From CAKSFT01 sp045544615 (lineage in GTDB: Bacteria; Bacillota; Clostridia; UBA1381): a stretch of 64,000 bases of DNA. A program made the translations under genes and the position numbers. Below, piece after piece: positions 17,873-25,245 of the stretch (the stretch's first letter is position 1; every line of letters begins with the position of its first letter). The DNA lies in contig JAZPZI010000033.1 in the NCBI GenBank assembly GCA_045544615.1, forward strand, positions 1 to 64,000. Reading direction: 5' to 3'. The notes under the pieces were generated by a model. It was not told the origin of the DNA. It saw only the letters and a list, made by a program, of their open reading frames with translations, and made no database searches.

Positions 17873-18796
17873 ATGATTTATAAAGCTATATACGAACTCG
17901 TCGGGAAAACCCCGATAATGGAGCTTCAGAATATCGAAAAAGAGCTCGGCATAAACGCTAAACTTCTTGCAAAGCTTGAGCTTTTCAACCCTGCCGGCAG
18001 TGCAAAGGACCGCATCGCCAAAAGAATGATAGAGGATGCTGAAAAATCAGGAAAACTCAAAGACGGCTCGGTTATTATTGAGCCGACAAGCGGAAACACA
18101 GGTATAGGCCTTGCATCAATCGGCAGAGCCAAAGGCTACCGTGTGATTCTTACCATGCCCGAAACTATGAGCGTGGAGCGGCGAAATCTCTTAAAAGCTT
18201 ACGGTGCAGAGCTTGTCCTCACCGAAGGCTCAAAGGGAATGGCGGGTGCAATCGAAAAAGCAGAAGAACTTGCCCGTGAAATCCCGGGAAGCTTTATCCC
18301 GAACCAGTTTGAGAATATGTCTAATAAGCAGGCACATTTTGAGACAACAGGACCCGAGATATGGGATGATACCGAAGGAAAAATCGACATATTTGTTGCA
18401 GGGGTAGGTACAGGCGGTACAATTTCGGGTGTTGGTGAATACCTGAAATCGAAAAACCCTGACATAAAAATAGTTGCAGTCGAGCCTGCAACATCACCGC
18501 TTTTATCGGAAGGCAGAGCCGGAGCACACGGTCTGCAGGGAATCGGTGCAAACTTTGTGCCGAAGATTTTGAATACCGAAATCTATGACGAGATAATAAC
18601 CGTCGCCGATTCGGATGCCTATGCTATGGGAAATATGCTCGCAAAATGTGAGGGAATCCTTGCAGGGATAACATCAGGTGCTGCACTCTTTGCGGCATCA
18701 GAGCTTGCAAAACGGCTTGAGAACACAGGAAAAACCATAGTTGCATTTTTACCCGACACCGGTGAGCGATACCTGTCAACATCAATGTTTTTGTAA
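17873..18796 (+). CDS. cysK: Cysteine synthase A (O-acetylserine sulfhydrylase)
   Basis: CysK (307 residues) makes cysteine from O-acetylserine and sulfide with pyridoxal phosphate. The PLP lysine lies in NPAGSAKDRIAKRM, the substrate loop is PTSGNTGIGLA, and the phosphate-binding loop is GVGTGGTISGVGEYLK. An upstream TTG could extend the frame by five codons, but the GGAGAG site favours the ATG at 17873. It ends the recombinase-nucleotidase-cysK unit and is followed by a strong terminator. Confidence 0.95.
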   Translation: MIYKAIYELVGKTPIMELQNIEKELGINAKLLAKLELFNPAGSAKDRIAKRMIEDAEKSGKLKDGSVIIEPTSGNTGIGLASIGRAKGYRVILTMPETMSVERRNLLKAYGAELVLTEGSKGMAGAIEKAEELAREIPGSFIPNQFENMSNKQAHFETTGPEIWDDTEGKIDIFVAGVGTGGTISGVGEYLKSKNPDIKIVAVEPATSPLLSEGRAGAHGLQGIGANFVPKILNTEIYDEIITVADSDAYAMGNMLAKCEGILAGITSGAALFAASELAKRLENTGKTIVAFLPDTGERYLSTSMFL

Positions 18797-18801
18797 AATT
18801 C

Positions 18802-18829
18802 AAAAGGGCGAATAACTCGCCCTTTTTTC
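18802..18829 (+). terminator. Bidirectional terminator between cysK and the SLOG gene
   Basis: The arms AAAAGGGCGA (18802-18811) and TCGCCCTTTT (18817-18826) form a hairpin with T runs in both directions. It serves cysK and overlaps the end of the convergent gene. Confidence 0.85.
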
Positions 18830-19304
18830 ATATTATATTTATAATCCTGACATTTCCTTTTGAACGGGCATACTCTGTTGTATAAGCCGTACCACCAGTA
18901 TTTTTATATTGGTAACATACGCAAACCCCTGAAAAATCCACAAGATGTCTATTTCGTCTATAATAACATCCTGCACTGTAGTTTTCTTGCAGATGTACAA
19001 CCTTTGATGCTTTTGCCTTTAGTTCGTGATACTGTTTTATTTCTCCCTCACTCCATCCGCTTTCATTATTATATTGATTTATAAAAGGCAGAACTAAAAT
19101 CAAATGAATTTCAGGATATTTTTTCTTCAACTGCAAAACCGTCGCCGATGCAAGAGCATCAAAACCTCTTGCACCCCCTGCTCCAAAATACAAAAAACCT
19201 TGAAGAATTAAACTTTCAATGGTTTTATAAAGTCTTTCACTTATATTGTCTTTTAATTCCCTGTGACCGGTGAAGCATACTGTTTTGTTTCTAACATCCT
19301 TCAT
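18828..19304 (-). CDS. SLOG-family protein (DUF1273/YpsA-like)
   Basis: This 158-residue cytoplasmic protein has a Rossmann-like SLOG fold, suggested by CFTGHRELKD at the start, FGAGGARGFDALAS in the middle, and NTGGTAYTTEYARSKG near the end. SLOG proteins bind nucleotide-type ligands; relatives act in plasmid biology, cell-division stress or defence, and the ligand of this branch is not known. The frame extends 62 codons upstream without homology. I choose the ATG at 19304 because GAGGAG stands seven bases before it. It is transcribed divergently from an XRE gene. Confidence 0.8.
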   Translation of the reverse strand: MKDVRNKTVCFTGHRELKDNISERLYKTIESLILQGFLYFGAGGARGFDALASATVLQLKKKYPEIHLILVLPFINQYNNESGWSEGEIKQYHELKAKASKVVHLQENYSAGCYYRRNRHLVDFSGVCVCYQYKNTGGTAYTTEYARSKGNVRIINII

Positions 19305-19440
19305 AAAATCACTCCTCAATGCGTATATTATACCACATATACTTCTATTACTCAACATAAATATTCGTTCATTACTCCATTTAATGAGTTTATACTCGTT
19401 GTTAAAATTAGAGAAGTAAACGGTTTTTGGAGGTTGTGTT

Positions 19441-19806
19441 GTGAGAAATACAGATAAAAAAGAAATAAACATCATCGTTGGTGAAAACATTAGGAAATAC
19501 AGAGATATTGTAGGTTATTCACGGGAACGCTTCGCAGAATTGATTGGTGTGACACCCCGATTTATTGCTGATGTTGAGACGGGATTTGTTGGTGTTTCTC
19601 TTACTACATTAAAGAAAATCTGTGAGGTTTTAGGAATCTCTGCGGATCGAATATTGTGGACTTACGAGAACGAATTAAACTTGAATGAGAAAATATCCCA
19701 CTTGGAACCAAAGTATATTCCGTTAGTAGAGGATATTGTTCAAAAACAATTAGAAGTTATCGCTTTTGCAAGCAAGGAAGAAAAACAAAAAAAGACAAGA
19801 AGATAA
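19441..19806 (+). CDS. XRE-family helix-turn-helix regulator
   Basis: The 121-residue protein has an N-terminal helix-turn-helix domain (about residues 12-70: IRKYRDIVGYSRERFAELIG and FIADVETGFVGVSLTTLKK) and a short charged tail. The start is GTG, seven bases after GGAGG. It is divergent from the SLOG gene and three bases upstream of the RAYT gene, so it may regulate one or both. The intergenic region has GAGT-N4-ACTC and several isolated ACTC sequences that could be half-sites. A related regulator lies at 49.5 kb. Confidence 0.85.
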   Translation: MRNTDKKEINIIVGENIRKYRDIVGYSRERFAELIGVTPRFIADVETGFVGVSLTTLKKICEVLGISADRILWTYENELNLNEKISHLEPKYIPLVEDIVQKQLEVIAFASKEEKQKKTRR

Positions 19807-19809
19807 AAA

Positions 19810-20316
19810 ATGACTTTACCAAAACGAAAACCGACGAGATTAAAAGAATATGACTATTCAACACCCGGAGCATATTTTATTACAATATGTACAAAAGACA
19901 GAAAGGAAATATTATCACAAATCGTAGGGCAGGGGCTTGCTCCTGCCGAAAATCGATTAACCGTCTACGGAAACATCGCAAAAGAACAAATAGAATTATT
20001 GAAAATCCGTTATCCCGGAATTAAAATTGAGAAATATGTAATTATGCCTAACCACATCCACATATTGATTTCAAATTGTGAAATAACGGCAGGAGCAAGC
20101 CCCTGCCCTACAATATCCGATATGGTATGTACATTCAAATCGATAACAACAAGACTATGCAGAAAAGAAGGATTCGACAAACCTCATTTGTTTCAATCGT
20201 CATTCCACGACCACATAATTCGTGGCGAAAAAGATTATCAAAAGATATGGGAGTATATTGATACAAATGTAATCAACTGGGAAAAGGATTGTTTTTATAA
20301 CAGCGAACGGTCGTAG
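19810..20316 (+). CDS. REP-associated tyrosine transposase (RAYT, Y1_Tnp/TnpA-like)
   Basis: The 168-residue product resembles IS200/IS605-type Y1 transposases of the RAYT branch. It starts with the typical SYDYSTPGAYFITICTKDR-like segment (here EYDYSTPGAYFITICTKDR), has the metal-binding HUH motif in MPNHIHILI, and has a C-terminal helix with candidate nucleophilic Tyr in IWEYIDTNVINWEKD. RAYTs cut single-stranded REP palindromes. Two in-frame palindromic insertions forming an inverted pair lie inside the gene and encode IVGQGLAPAEN and TAGASPCPTIS. The reading frame is intact. Confidence 0.85.
   Translation: MTLPKRKPTRLKEYDYSTPGAYFITICTKDRKEILSQIVGQGLAPAENRLTVYGNIAKEQIELLKIRYPGIKIEKYVIMPNHIHILISNCEITAGASPCPTISDMVCTFKSITTRLCRKEGFDKPHLFQSSFHDHIIRGEKDYQKIWEYIDTNVINWEKDCFYNSERS
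19923..19948 (+). repeat. REP-like palindrome, copy 1, inside the RAYT gene
   Basis: A 26-bp imperfect palindrome built around GGCAGGGGCTTGCTCCTGCC can fold into a hairpin. Its first 25 bases recur in inverted orientation at 20087-20111. It is translated in frame within the RAYT protein. Confidence 0.8.
20087..20111 (-). repeat. REP-like palindrome, copy 2, inverted, inside the RAYT gene
   Basis: This 25-bp sequence is the exact reverse complement of 19924-19948. The two copies lie about 140 bp apart, so the RAYT mRNA or single-stranded DNA could form a long stem-loop, the BIME-like arrangement on which RAYTs act. Confidence 0.8.
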
Positions 20317-20336
20317 CTATTGCTACGACCGTTTTC
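20306..20336 (+). terminator. Perfect hairpin after the RAYT gene (terminator or REP-like site)
   Basis: The arms AACGGTCGTAGC and GCTACGACCGTT flank the loop TATT, followed on the plus strand by TTCTCTT. The hairpin overlaps the RAYT stop region. It could terminate transcription, but the T run is short, so it could equally be a substrate palindrome of the transposase. Confidence 0.6.
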
Positions 20337-20347
20337 TCTTGAATTTT

Positions 20348-20965
20348 TCATTCCTCCGAAACCTCAAGCTTTGAAATCGAGATTTCGTATGCTGTCTTTG
20401 TCACAATCTCTTCTTCACTTAATTTCTTCTGGTATTCTCTCGACTGGATTCTTCCCCAGATCTTTACATTATCGCCCACCTCAAGGGTTTTACAGAACCG
20501 TGCATTTCTACCCCATGCAATAACCGGGATGTAGTCCGACTTATTATATGTACGGTTTACCGCCAGAAGCATATCGGTAATCTCACGCCCGAACGGAGTT
20601 GTGCGATAGATTGGCTCTTTGCAGATATAACCGTTTAAATATATCATATTCGGGTTTTCTTCATATATATCAGGCTCCGAAATATCCCTGGCAAATACGG
20701 TAAGTATCAGCTTGGTCGAGCCATTATCGAAGCTGTTATACGAGCGGAACTGTCCTGTAATTTTGACTCTTTTCCCTACCTCAACCATTCCGTCGGTCAT
20801 AAGCCTTTTTGAAATCATAACCTTTATTTTATCCGATGTCCCCGAGAGTCTTGGAATATCCACAACCACAAGGTAGAACTTCTCGCCGTATATTTCATGA
20901 CTGAATTCGGGCTCGGTGATAATCTCGCCAACTATTTCTGCTTTGTTATTTAATATATTTTCCAT
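20348..20965 (-). CDS. Tandem OB-fold single-stranded-DNA-binding-like protein
   Basis: The 205-residue protein has two SSB-like OB folds, about residues 5-95 (NKAEIVGEIITEPEFSHEIYGEKFY) and 105-195 (MIYLNGYICKEPIYRTTPFGREITDM, then NKSDYIPVIAWGRNARFC). The second matches SSB more clearly. It lacks the acidic tail used by canonical SSB to recruit partners, though it ends VSEE. It probably binds single-stranded DNA, but it is not the housekeeping ssb, which normally lies between rpsF and rpsR. It lies convergent to the RAYT gene, whose substrate is also single-stranded DNA; this may be coincidence. Confidence 0.75.
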   Translation of the reverse strand: MENILNNKAEIVGEIITEPEFSHEIYGEKFYLVVVDIPRLSGTSDKIKVMISKRLMTDGMVEVGKRVKITGQFRSYNSFDNGSTKLILTVFARDISEPDIYEENPNMIYLNGYICKEPIYRTTPFGREITDMLLAVNRTYNKSDYIPVIAWGRNARFCKTLEVGDNVKIWGRIQSREYQKKLSEEEIVTKTAYEISISKLEVSEE

Positions 20966-21078
20966 AATCGTTCCTCCTTAAACTACACAAATTATATCTA
21001 TTCCGAAAGCTTATTTTTTATGCCAAACCGACAAATTTTATAATAATAAAAAAAATTTGAAATTTTTTCAAAAAAAAC

Positions 21079-21107
21079 TTGCTTTTTTCTAATTTATATG
21101 ATAGAAT
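21079..21107 (+). promoter_or_regulatory. Promoter of rpsT
   Basis: TTGCTT (21079-21084), a 17-bp spacer and TAGAAT (21102-21107) precede the gene, with poly-A/T tracts upstream. Confidence 0.7.
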
Positions 21108-21147
21108 ACCATAGTATTATGTATTAAACTATTTGGAGGTGGAGATT

Positions 21148-21414
21148 GTGCCAAACATTAAATCAGCAAAAAAGCGTGTTAAGGTAATAGAAAAGAAGAC
21201 ACTTATTAACCAGATGCACAAAACTGCTTTGAAGACAGCTATCAAGAAATTCGAAGCTGCTGTAGAAGCTAATGATACTGAAAATGTAAAGGTATTGTTT
21301 AACGATGCTGTTAAGAAGTTGGATAAGGGCGTAAGCCAGGGAATTATCCACAAGAACAAGGCTGCAAGAAAGAAGTCACAGCTTGCTCTTATGTTAGCTA
21401 AGGTAAACGGCTAA
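21148..21414 (+). CDS. rpsT: 30S ribosomal protein S20
   Basis: S20 (88 residues) is a basic helical protein that binds the 16S rRNA 5' domain. It begins PNIKSAKKRVKVIEKKTLIN after a GTG start at 21148-21150. The open frame continues upstream to a TTG, but that stretch is the ribosome-binding site GGAGGTGGAG. The gene is monocistronic, with its own promoter and terminator, as is usual for rpsT. Confidence 0.96.
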   Translation: MPNIKSAKKRVKVIEKKTLINQMHKTALKTAIKKFEAAVEANDTENVKVLFNDAVKKLDKGVSQGIIHKNKAARKKSQLALMLAKVNG

Positions 21415-21424
21415 GACAAAAAAT

Positions 21425-21454
21425 AAAGCGATGCAGATTGCATCGCTTTTTTTG
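21425..21454 (+). terminator. Terminator of rpsT
   Basis: The arms AAAGCGATGC and GCATCGCTTT are followed by TTTTTGTTTTT. Confidence 0.9.
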
Positions 21455-21467
21455 TTTTTACTATTAT

Positions 21468-21531
21468 GACGTATGGCAAAGCTTGTTGATAAGAAGAAAA
21501 GTTCATTTTTCTTCTGCTCCAGAGCGTTTTT
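21468..21531 (+). repeat. Remnant copy (copy C) of the ~125-bp inverted-repeat element
   Basis: This 64-bp stretch matches the right third of the element at 33543-33667. It has a GACGNNNGGC-like block, GCTTGTTGAT, a hairpin, and CCAGAGCGTTTTT. The hairpin arms AAGAAGAAAA (21491-21500) and TTTTTCTTCT (21506-21515) differ completely in sequence from those of the other copies but keep the fold. The left two thirds are missing or unrecognisable. Confidence 0.6.
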
Positions 21532-21542
21532 ACATCCCTTTT

Positions 21543-22079
21543 TTAGCCTTCCATATGTCTGCCTAAGAATCCTGCCGCAGTTTCTGCGAGCTTGCTTTCC
21601 ACTTCGCTCACATTCTCGCCCTCGTTTAAGACGAATATAACCGAGCCGATAATGTCACCCTCCGAGACAATCGGTACAACTACGCCTGCGCTGTATTTGT
21701 CTGTTCCCTCAACGATAGCCGGCTTATTGTCATTTTTCGACTGAAACGGCGTGCGCTCGTGCATGATATTTTCAATTTCACGGCTGACACGCTTTTCCAT
21801 GAGCTCCTTTTTAGGGATTCCCGAAACTGCGATAACGCTGTCACGGTCGGTAATGCAGGCGCCCTTTCCTGTTGTCTTTGCCAGGGTTTCTGCATAGTTT
21901 ACGGCAAAGTCGCCGAGCTCACCAATCGGGGAATACTTCTTGAATATAACCTCCCCGTCCTTTTCGGTGTAAATCTCGAGCGGGTCTCCTTCCCTGATTC
22001 GCATTGTTCTCCTTATTTCTTTAGGGATGACTACTCTTCCCAAATCATCTATTCTTCTTACAATTCCTGTCGCTTTCAT
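21543..22079 (-). CDS. spoVT: Stage V sporulation protein T, intact copy
   Basis: SpoVT (178 residues) is a forespore transcription factor that modulates sigma-G-dependent genes. The first ~50 residues form an AbrB-type DNA-binding domain (MKATGIVRRIDDLGRVVIPK), followed by a GAF-like sensory domain. The frame extends 41 codons upstream, but AAAGGAGA and the family start support the ATG at 22079. The first 99 coding bases and 46 upstream bases are duplicated at 23460-23604, on the far side of a glycosyltransferase gene, so this copy's own 5' end may have arrived with that insert. Confidence 0.95.
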   Translation of the reverse strand: MKATGIVRRIDDLGRVVIPKEIRRTMRIREGDPLEIYTEKDGEVIFKKYSPIGELGDFAVNYAETLAKTTGKGACITDRDSVIAVSGIPKKELMEKRVSREIENIMHERTPFQSKNDNKPAIVEGTDKYSAGVVVPIVSEGDIIGSVIFVLNEGENVSEVESKLAETAAGFLGRHMEG

Positions 22080-22094
22080 ACAGATTTTCTCCTT

Positions 22095-22160
22095 TTTTGT
22101 AGAATTTTCAAAGTTATTGTATGCAACGTGTGGAATTTTTATGTAAGGAAAAAGGTGGGA
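22095..22160 (-). promoter_or_regulatory. Possible sporulation-sigma promoter of spoVT
   Basis: The minus strand reads ACATAAA, 14-15 bases, then CATACAAT, upstream of the ribosome-binding site. CATACAAT resembles the -10 element of sporulation sigma factors (sigma-E/-G/-F classes). Both spoVT 5' copies retain these two elements with similar spacing. The exact sigma factor cannot be decided from sequence. Confidence 0.4.
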
Positions 22161-22195
22161 AAATTTTTGTTTAAAAGTTGGTTTTTTCTTAAAAC

Positions 22196-22224
22196 TTGAC
22201 AAGCAATTTCAAATATGATATGAT
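22196..22224 (+). promoter_or_regulatory. Promoter of the inserted glycosyltransferase gene
   Basis: A perfect TTGACA (22196-22201), a 17-bp spacer and TATGAT (22219-22224) lie 60 bp upstream of the gene. The cassette therefore carries its own vegetative promoter, pointing away from spoVT. Confidence 0.75.
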
Positions 22225-22284
22225 TTTCACATCATTGATAGCAATCTGTGAAATATTTGATTTTATTACGGAAGGAGTATGCAT

Positions 22285-23244
22285 ATGAATTCGTTGGTAA
22301 GTGTGGTTATTCCTGTATATAATATGGAACAGTTTATACAAGCTTGTGTTGATAGCGTGTTAGCTCAAACATATACAAATATAGAGATTATTTTAGTGAA
22401 TGATGGCTCGACAGATAATTCGGAAATGATTTGTTCTGAACTCGCAAAAATCCACACTAACATCACACTGATTAATCAAGAGAATCGTGGAGTATCTGCT
22501 GCAAGAAACGCAGGTGTTCAAATGGCCAGAGGGCAATATCTTACCTTTTTAGATGCCGACGATACTTTATTGACAAATTCTATAGAATTGCTACTTAAAG
22601 CAGCAACCGAGTCCGATGCCGATATGGCGATAGGGAAAATCTCTATTGATGAGAAAATACCAATCGGTTTATTTGAAAACAACGATTTTCTTATAAAAGC
22701 ATTAGAGGATAATCCTATAGCTTACTACAGTTGCCGAATACTATATAAACGTATTTTTGTACAAAATATTGCTTTTTTAGAAGGGTATATAACCAGCGAA
22801 GATAGTTATTTTGTTTTTGAATGTGCATTAAAAAAACCTAAGGTAGTAACAATAAATGAACAGGTTTATAATTACTATTTTCATCCTAATAGTATGACGC
22901 ATTCTTCTTTCACAAAGAAAAAATATAATGACATTTGTGATTTACTTTTAAAAAAAGAAGAAAAACTTTCACAGAATTATCCCGAGCTTTTGCCTTTGTT
23001 TTATCACTTCAAAACAAAAATACAGATGATGTTGCTAATGAATTTAAGTTCCCACAACGGGAAAGAATTTATAGCACAGGAAGAAGAAACATTAAAACGT
23101 TTTAACGAGGTTAAAAGATACTTTCGAGCAGATTTACCTTGTGCCAATATATCATTCTACAACATCCTCTCTAAAAATATGTATTATCCATACAAAGCAA
23201 TCATGAGATTTAAAAAAATAGCAAAGCGCATATTGCGTAAATAA
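22285..23244 (+). CDS. Family 2 glycosyltransferase (cargo between two spoVT 5' ends)
   Basis: The 319-residue enzyme has a GT-A fold of family GT2. It shows VSVVIPVYNMEQFIQACVDS at the start, then NDGSTDNS, and the DADDT metal-binding (DXD-like) motif near residue 90. The lysine-rich C terminus has no clear transmembrane helix. Such enzymes usually build surface polysaccharide or teichoic-acid-like polymers; acceptor and sugar are unknown. The second ATG (22285) is better spaced from GGAAGGAG than the first (22279). It is AT-richer than its neighbours, has its own promoter and terminator, and is flanked by direct copies of the spoVT 5' end. All this points to acquisition by insertion. Confidence 0.88.
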   Translation: MNSLVSVVIPVYNMEQFIQACVDSVLAQTYTNIEIILVNDGSTDNSEMICSELAKIHTNITLINQENRGVSAARNAGVQMARGQYLTFLDADDTLLTNSIELLLKAATESDADMAIGKISIDEKIPIGLFENNDFLIKALEDNPIAYYSCRILYKRIFVQNIAFLEGYITSEDSYFVFECALKKPKVVTINEQVYNYYFHPNSMTHSSFTKKKYNDICDLLLKKEEKLSQNYPELLPLFYHFKTKIQMMLLMNLSSHNGKEFIAQEEETLKRFNEVKRYFRADLPCANISFYNILSKNMYYPYKAIMRFKKIAKRILRK

Positions 23245-23291
23245 TCCATTATAAAAAGCGAAGTGTATTTCACCTCACATCAGACTATCGA

Positions 23292-23331
23292 AAAACCCGA
23301 CTTTGCATTAAGCAAAATCGGGTTCTTCTTC
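23292..23331 (+). terminator. Terminator of the glycosyltransferase gene
   Basis: The complementary arms AACCCGACTTTGC and AGCAAAATCGGGTT around the loop ATTA are followed by CTTCTTC. The T run is weak but the stem is strong. Confidence 0.65.
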
Positions 23332-23408
23332 GTATTTATGAAATTTACGATAAAAACAAGACAATTTGGAATGGGGGAAATTCTTCCTGATTTATTCTTC
23401 CCACAACA

Positions 23409-23558
23409 CTATGCAGCGCAACACAAAACTTTTGTCTCAAGTGTCAATGAGTTATATGACGGGTCTCCTTCCCTGATTCGCATTGTTCTTCTTATTTCTT
23501 TGGGGATGACTACTCTTCCCAAATCATCTATTCTTCTTACAATTCCTGTCGCTTTCAT
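23409..23558 (-). pseudogene. spoVT: Truncated spoVT 5' copy (AbrB-domain fragment)
   Basis: The region 23460-23604 repeats 21981-22125 with 5 mismatches in 145 bp. It includes the ribosome-binding site, the ATG and 33 codons of SpoVT (ending RIREGDP). Identity then stops abruptly and the frame continues for 16 unrelated codons to a TAG at 23409. It could express a 49-residue fragment with most of an AbrB domain. It lies on the coaX side, where the ancestral promoter of spoVT would have been, so it is probably the original 5' end, cut off by the insertion. Confidence 0.85.
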
Positions 23559-23643
23559 ACAGTTCTTCTCCTTTTTTGTAGAATTTTCAAAGTTGTTGTA
23601 TGCACGATAAGGAAAATTTTTATGTAATGAAGAAGTTGGGATT

Positions 23644-23677
23644 AAAAAAACGGACTTCTTTCGAAGTCCGTTTTTTA
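23644..23677 (-). terminator. Terminator of coaX
   Basis: The arms AAAACGGACTTC and GAAGTCCGTTTT flank the loop TTTC, with T runs on both strands. Confidence 0.85.
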
Positions 23678-24439
23678 TTTGTTCATCTTATATAGCTCCA
23701 TCAATCCCTCGAGCATCAGGCGGTCGTTTAGGATGACATCGTGCTTGCAATGCTTTGCAACGCACTCTGCAAGTCCGCCCGTCACAACAACGGTTGCTTT
23801 TTCGCCGAGTTCTTCTTCTATTCGCTCAATCATACCGTCCATCATCGATGCGTTTCCGAAAACAAGCCCGCTCTTCATCGCATCTATGGTGTTAGTGCCG
23901 ATTACCGCATCAGGTGCATCAAAGCTTATTGCAGGTAGCTGCGATGTCCTCTCGGTCAAAGCCTCCTGTGAAATTCTGATACCCGGCATTATAACCGCAC
24001 CCATCAGAATTCCGTCTTTATCGGTTATCGCAATGGTTGATGATGTACCGAGGTCAAAAATTATAAGCGGTGGTTTATATTGCTTCAAAGCCGAAACGAG
24101 CGATACCAGAATGTCATTTCCAAGCTGGTTGGGGTTATCTGTGTGCATCCTCACGCCATGATTCATAGCTACACTTACCTCAACAGGTTTTTTACCGATT
24201 ACAAGCTCAATCGCCTCACGCACCGACTTATTTATCGGCGGTACAACCGATGACATTATAGCACCTGTAACCGATTTTTCATCTACATTATATACAGAAA
24301 GAATATTTTTCAAAACCACAGCGTATTCAGCGGTTGTCTTGTTTCGGTCGGTCGAGAGTCTGCACTCAAAATAAACCTTTTCCTCATCAATTCCGCCCAT
24401 TACGATATTTGTGTTTCCTATATCCAATGCAAGAATCAT
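23675..24439 (-). CDS. coaX: Type III pantothenate kinase
   Basis: CoaX (254 residues) phosphorylates pantothenate in the first step of coenzyme A synthesis and is not feedback-inhibited like CoaA. It has the ASKHA-fold motifs: LALDIGNTNIVMGG at the start, PNQLGNDILVSLVSAL, the DLGTSSTIAITDKDG phosphate loop, and GVRISQEAL-like GIRISQEAL. It lies 25 bp downstream of an ECF transporter S-component gene on the same transcript, which suggests vitamin uptake coupled to phosphorylation. Confidence 0.95.
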   Translation of the reverse strand: MILALDIGNTNIVMGGIDEEKVYFECRLSTDRNKTTAEYAVVLKNILSVYNVDEKSVTGAIMSSVVPPINKSVREAIELVIGKKPVEVSVAMNHGVRMHTDNPNQLGNDILVSLVSALKQYKPPLIIFDLGTSSTIAITDKDGILMGAVIMPGIRISQEALTERTSQLPAISFDAPDAVIGTNTIDAMKSGLVFGNASMMDGMIERIEEELGEKATVVVTGGLAECVAKHCKHDVILNDRLMLEGLMELYKMNK

Positions 24440-24464
24440 TTTAACTTCTCCTTTTGGGTAACAC

Positions 24465-25037
24465 TTACTTTTTCTTTATCGAAAGAAGCCTTACAATAAC
24501 CGGGCTCAGGATTATATTCAATCCCAACTCAAACAGGAAGTTTCCACCTGCGAGTCCGAATATCATATACTGCCCTGCGTTTGCAAAGCCCGCTGATGTT
24601 GCCCATGCAGTAATTGTTTCCATAAAGAACGCAAGACATCCTAATAAAAATACTCCTGTATTTACCATAGGACACACGATTGCCGCAACAACAACTGCCA
24701 GGTAGCGGTTATACTTTTCAAGCACCTTATAAGCAAGTCCTGCTATTGCACCGCACAAAATGCCTTTTGCAAGCACAGTAATAACCGTTCCCAAAGGATT
24801 TACCGCAAGGAAAGCTCCGGCATCTCCACTCAGCAACACCACCACACCAAACACAAAGCCAAGCCATGCTCCTGCTCCGATTCCACAGGTTGCTGTTCCA
24901 ATAACAATCGGAATCAACACCAACGAAACGGAAAACATGCCGAAATGTAAAAAGGCACCCATAAGCTGTAATATGACAACAAGAGCCGTCAATATCGAGC
25001 ATAGTGCCAGTGTTCTGGTTGAATTATTGTTTTTCAT
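24465..25037 (-). CDS. ECF transporter S component, possibly for pantothenate
   Basis: This 190-residue integral membrane protein has about five or six hydrophobic helices (for example LALCSILTALVVILQLMGAF and the segment near residues 125-145). It resembles the substrate-binding S components of energy-coupling-factor vitamin transporters. The energising module (EcfAA'T) is not in the window, which is normal for group II ECF systems. Co-transcription with coaX makes pantothenate the most likely substrate, but this is inferred from context. Confidence 0.75.
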   Translation of the reverse strand: MKNNNSTRTLALCSILTALVVILQLMGAFLHFGMFSVSLVLIPIVIGTATCGIGAGAWLGFVFGVVVLLSGDAGAFLAVNPLGTVITVLAKGILCGAIAGLAYKVLEKYNRYLAVVVAAIVCPMVNTGVFLLGCLAFFMETITAWATSAGFANAGQYMIFGLAGGNFLFELGLNIILSPVIVRLLSIKKK

Positions 25038-25093
25038 AAAAATACCTCCTGCTACTGCTTCCGCACAGGGAATGCAATGCTTTATTTTTCTTT

Positions 25094-25122
25094 ATTATAT
25101 GGTTTTTTCGCCAAAAAGTCAA
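25094..25122 (-). promoter_or_regulatory. Promoter of the S component-coaX operon
   Basis: The minus strand has TTGACT (25117-25122), a 17-bp spacer and a perfect TATAAT (25094-25099). The ~55-nt leader has no obvious riboswitch. Confidence 0.75.
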
Positions 25123-25245
25123 TACCAATTATCAATAATAAATCCTCAAATAGCCCATATTTTTTGGTTAATTTTAAAATATCTCTTCCCTTTTTCGACA
25201 AATTATGATAAAATATTTATATCAAAAATCATGGAGGAAACCAAA

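Noticed and set aside
16103..18796. Integrated prophage or island headed by the tyrosine recombinase
   Set aside because: The recombinase is followed at once by a nucleotidase and cysK. There are no phage genes, no tRNA and no flanking repeats.
23263..23610. A 115-codon frame on the plus strand between the glycosyltransferase gene and coaX
   Set aside because: It runs through the terminator and antisense to the duplicated spoVT 5' end; no ribosome-binding site or family features.
25038..25245. Riboswitch upstream of the ECF S component
   Set aside because: The leader is only about 55 nt after the predicted start, and no known vitamin riboswitch core could be found.
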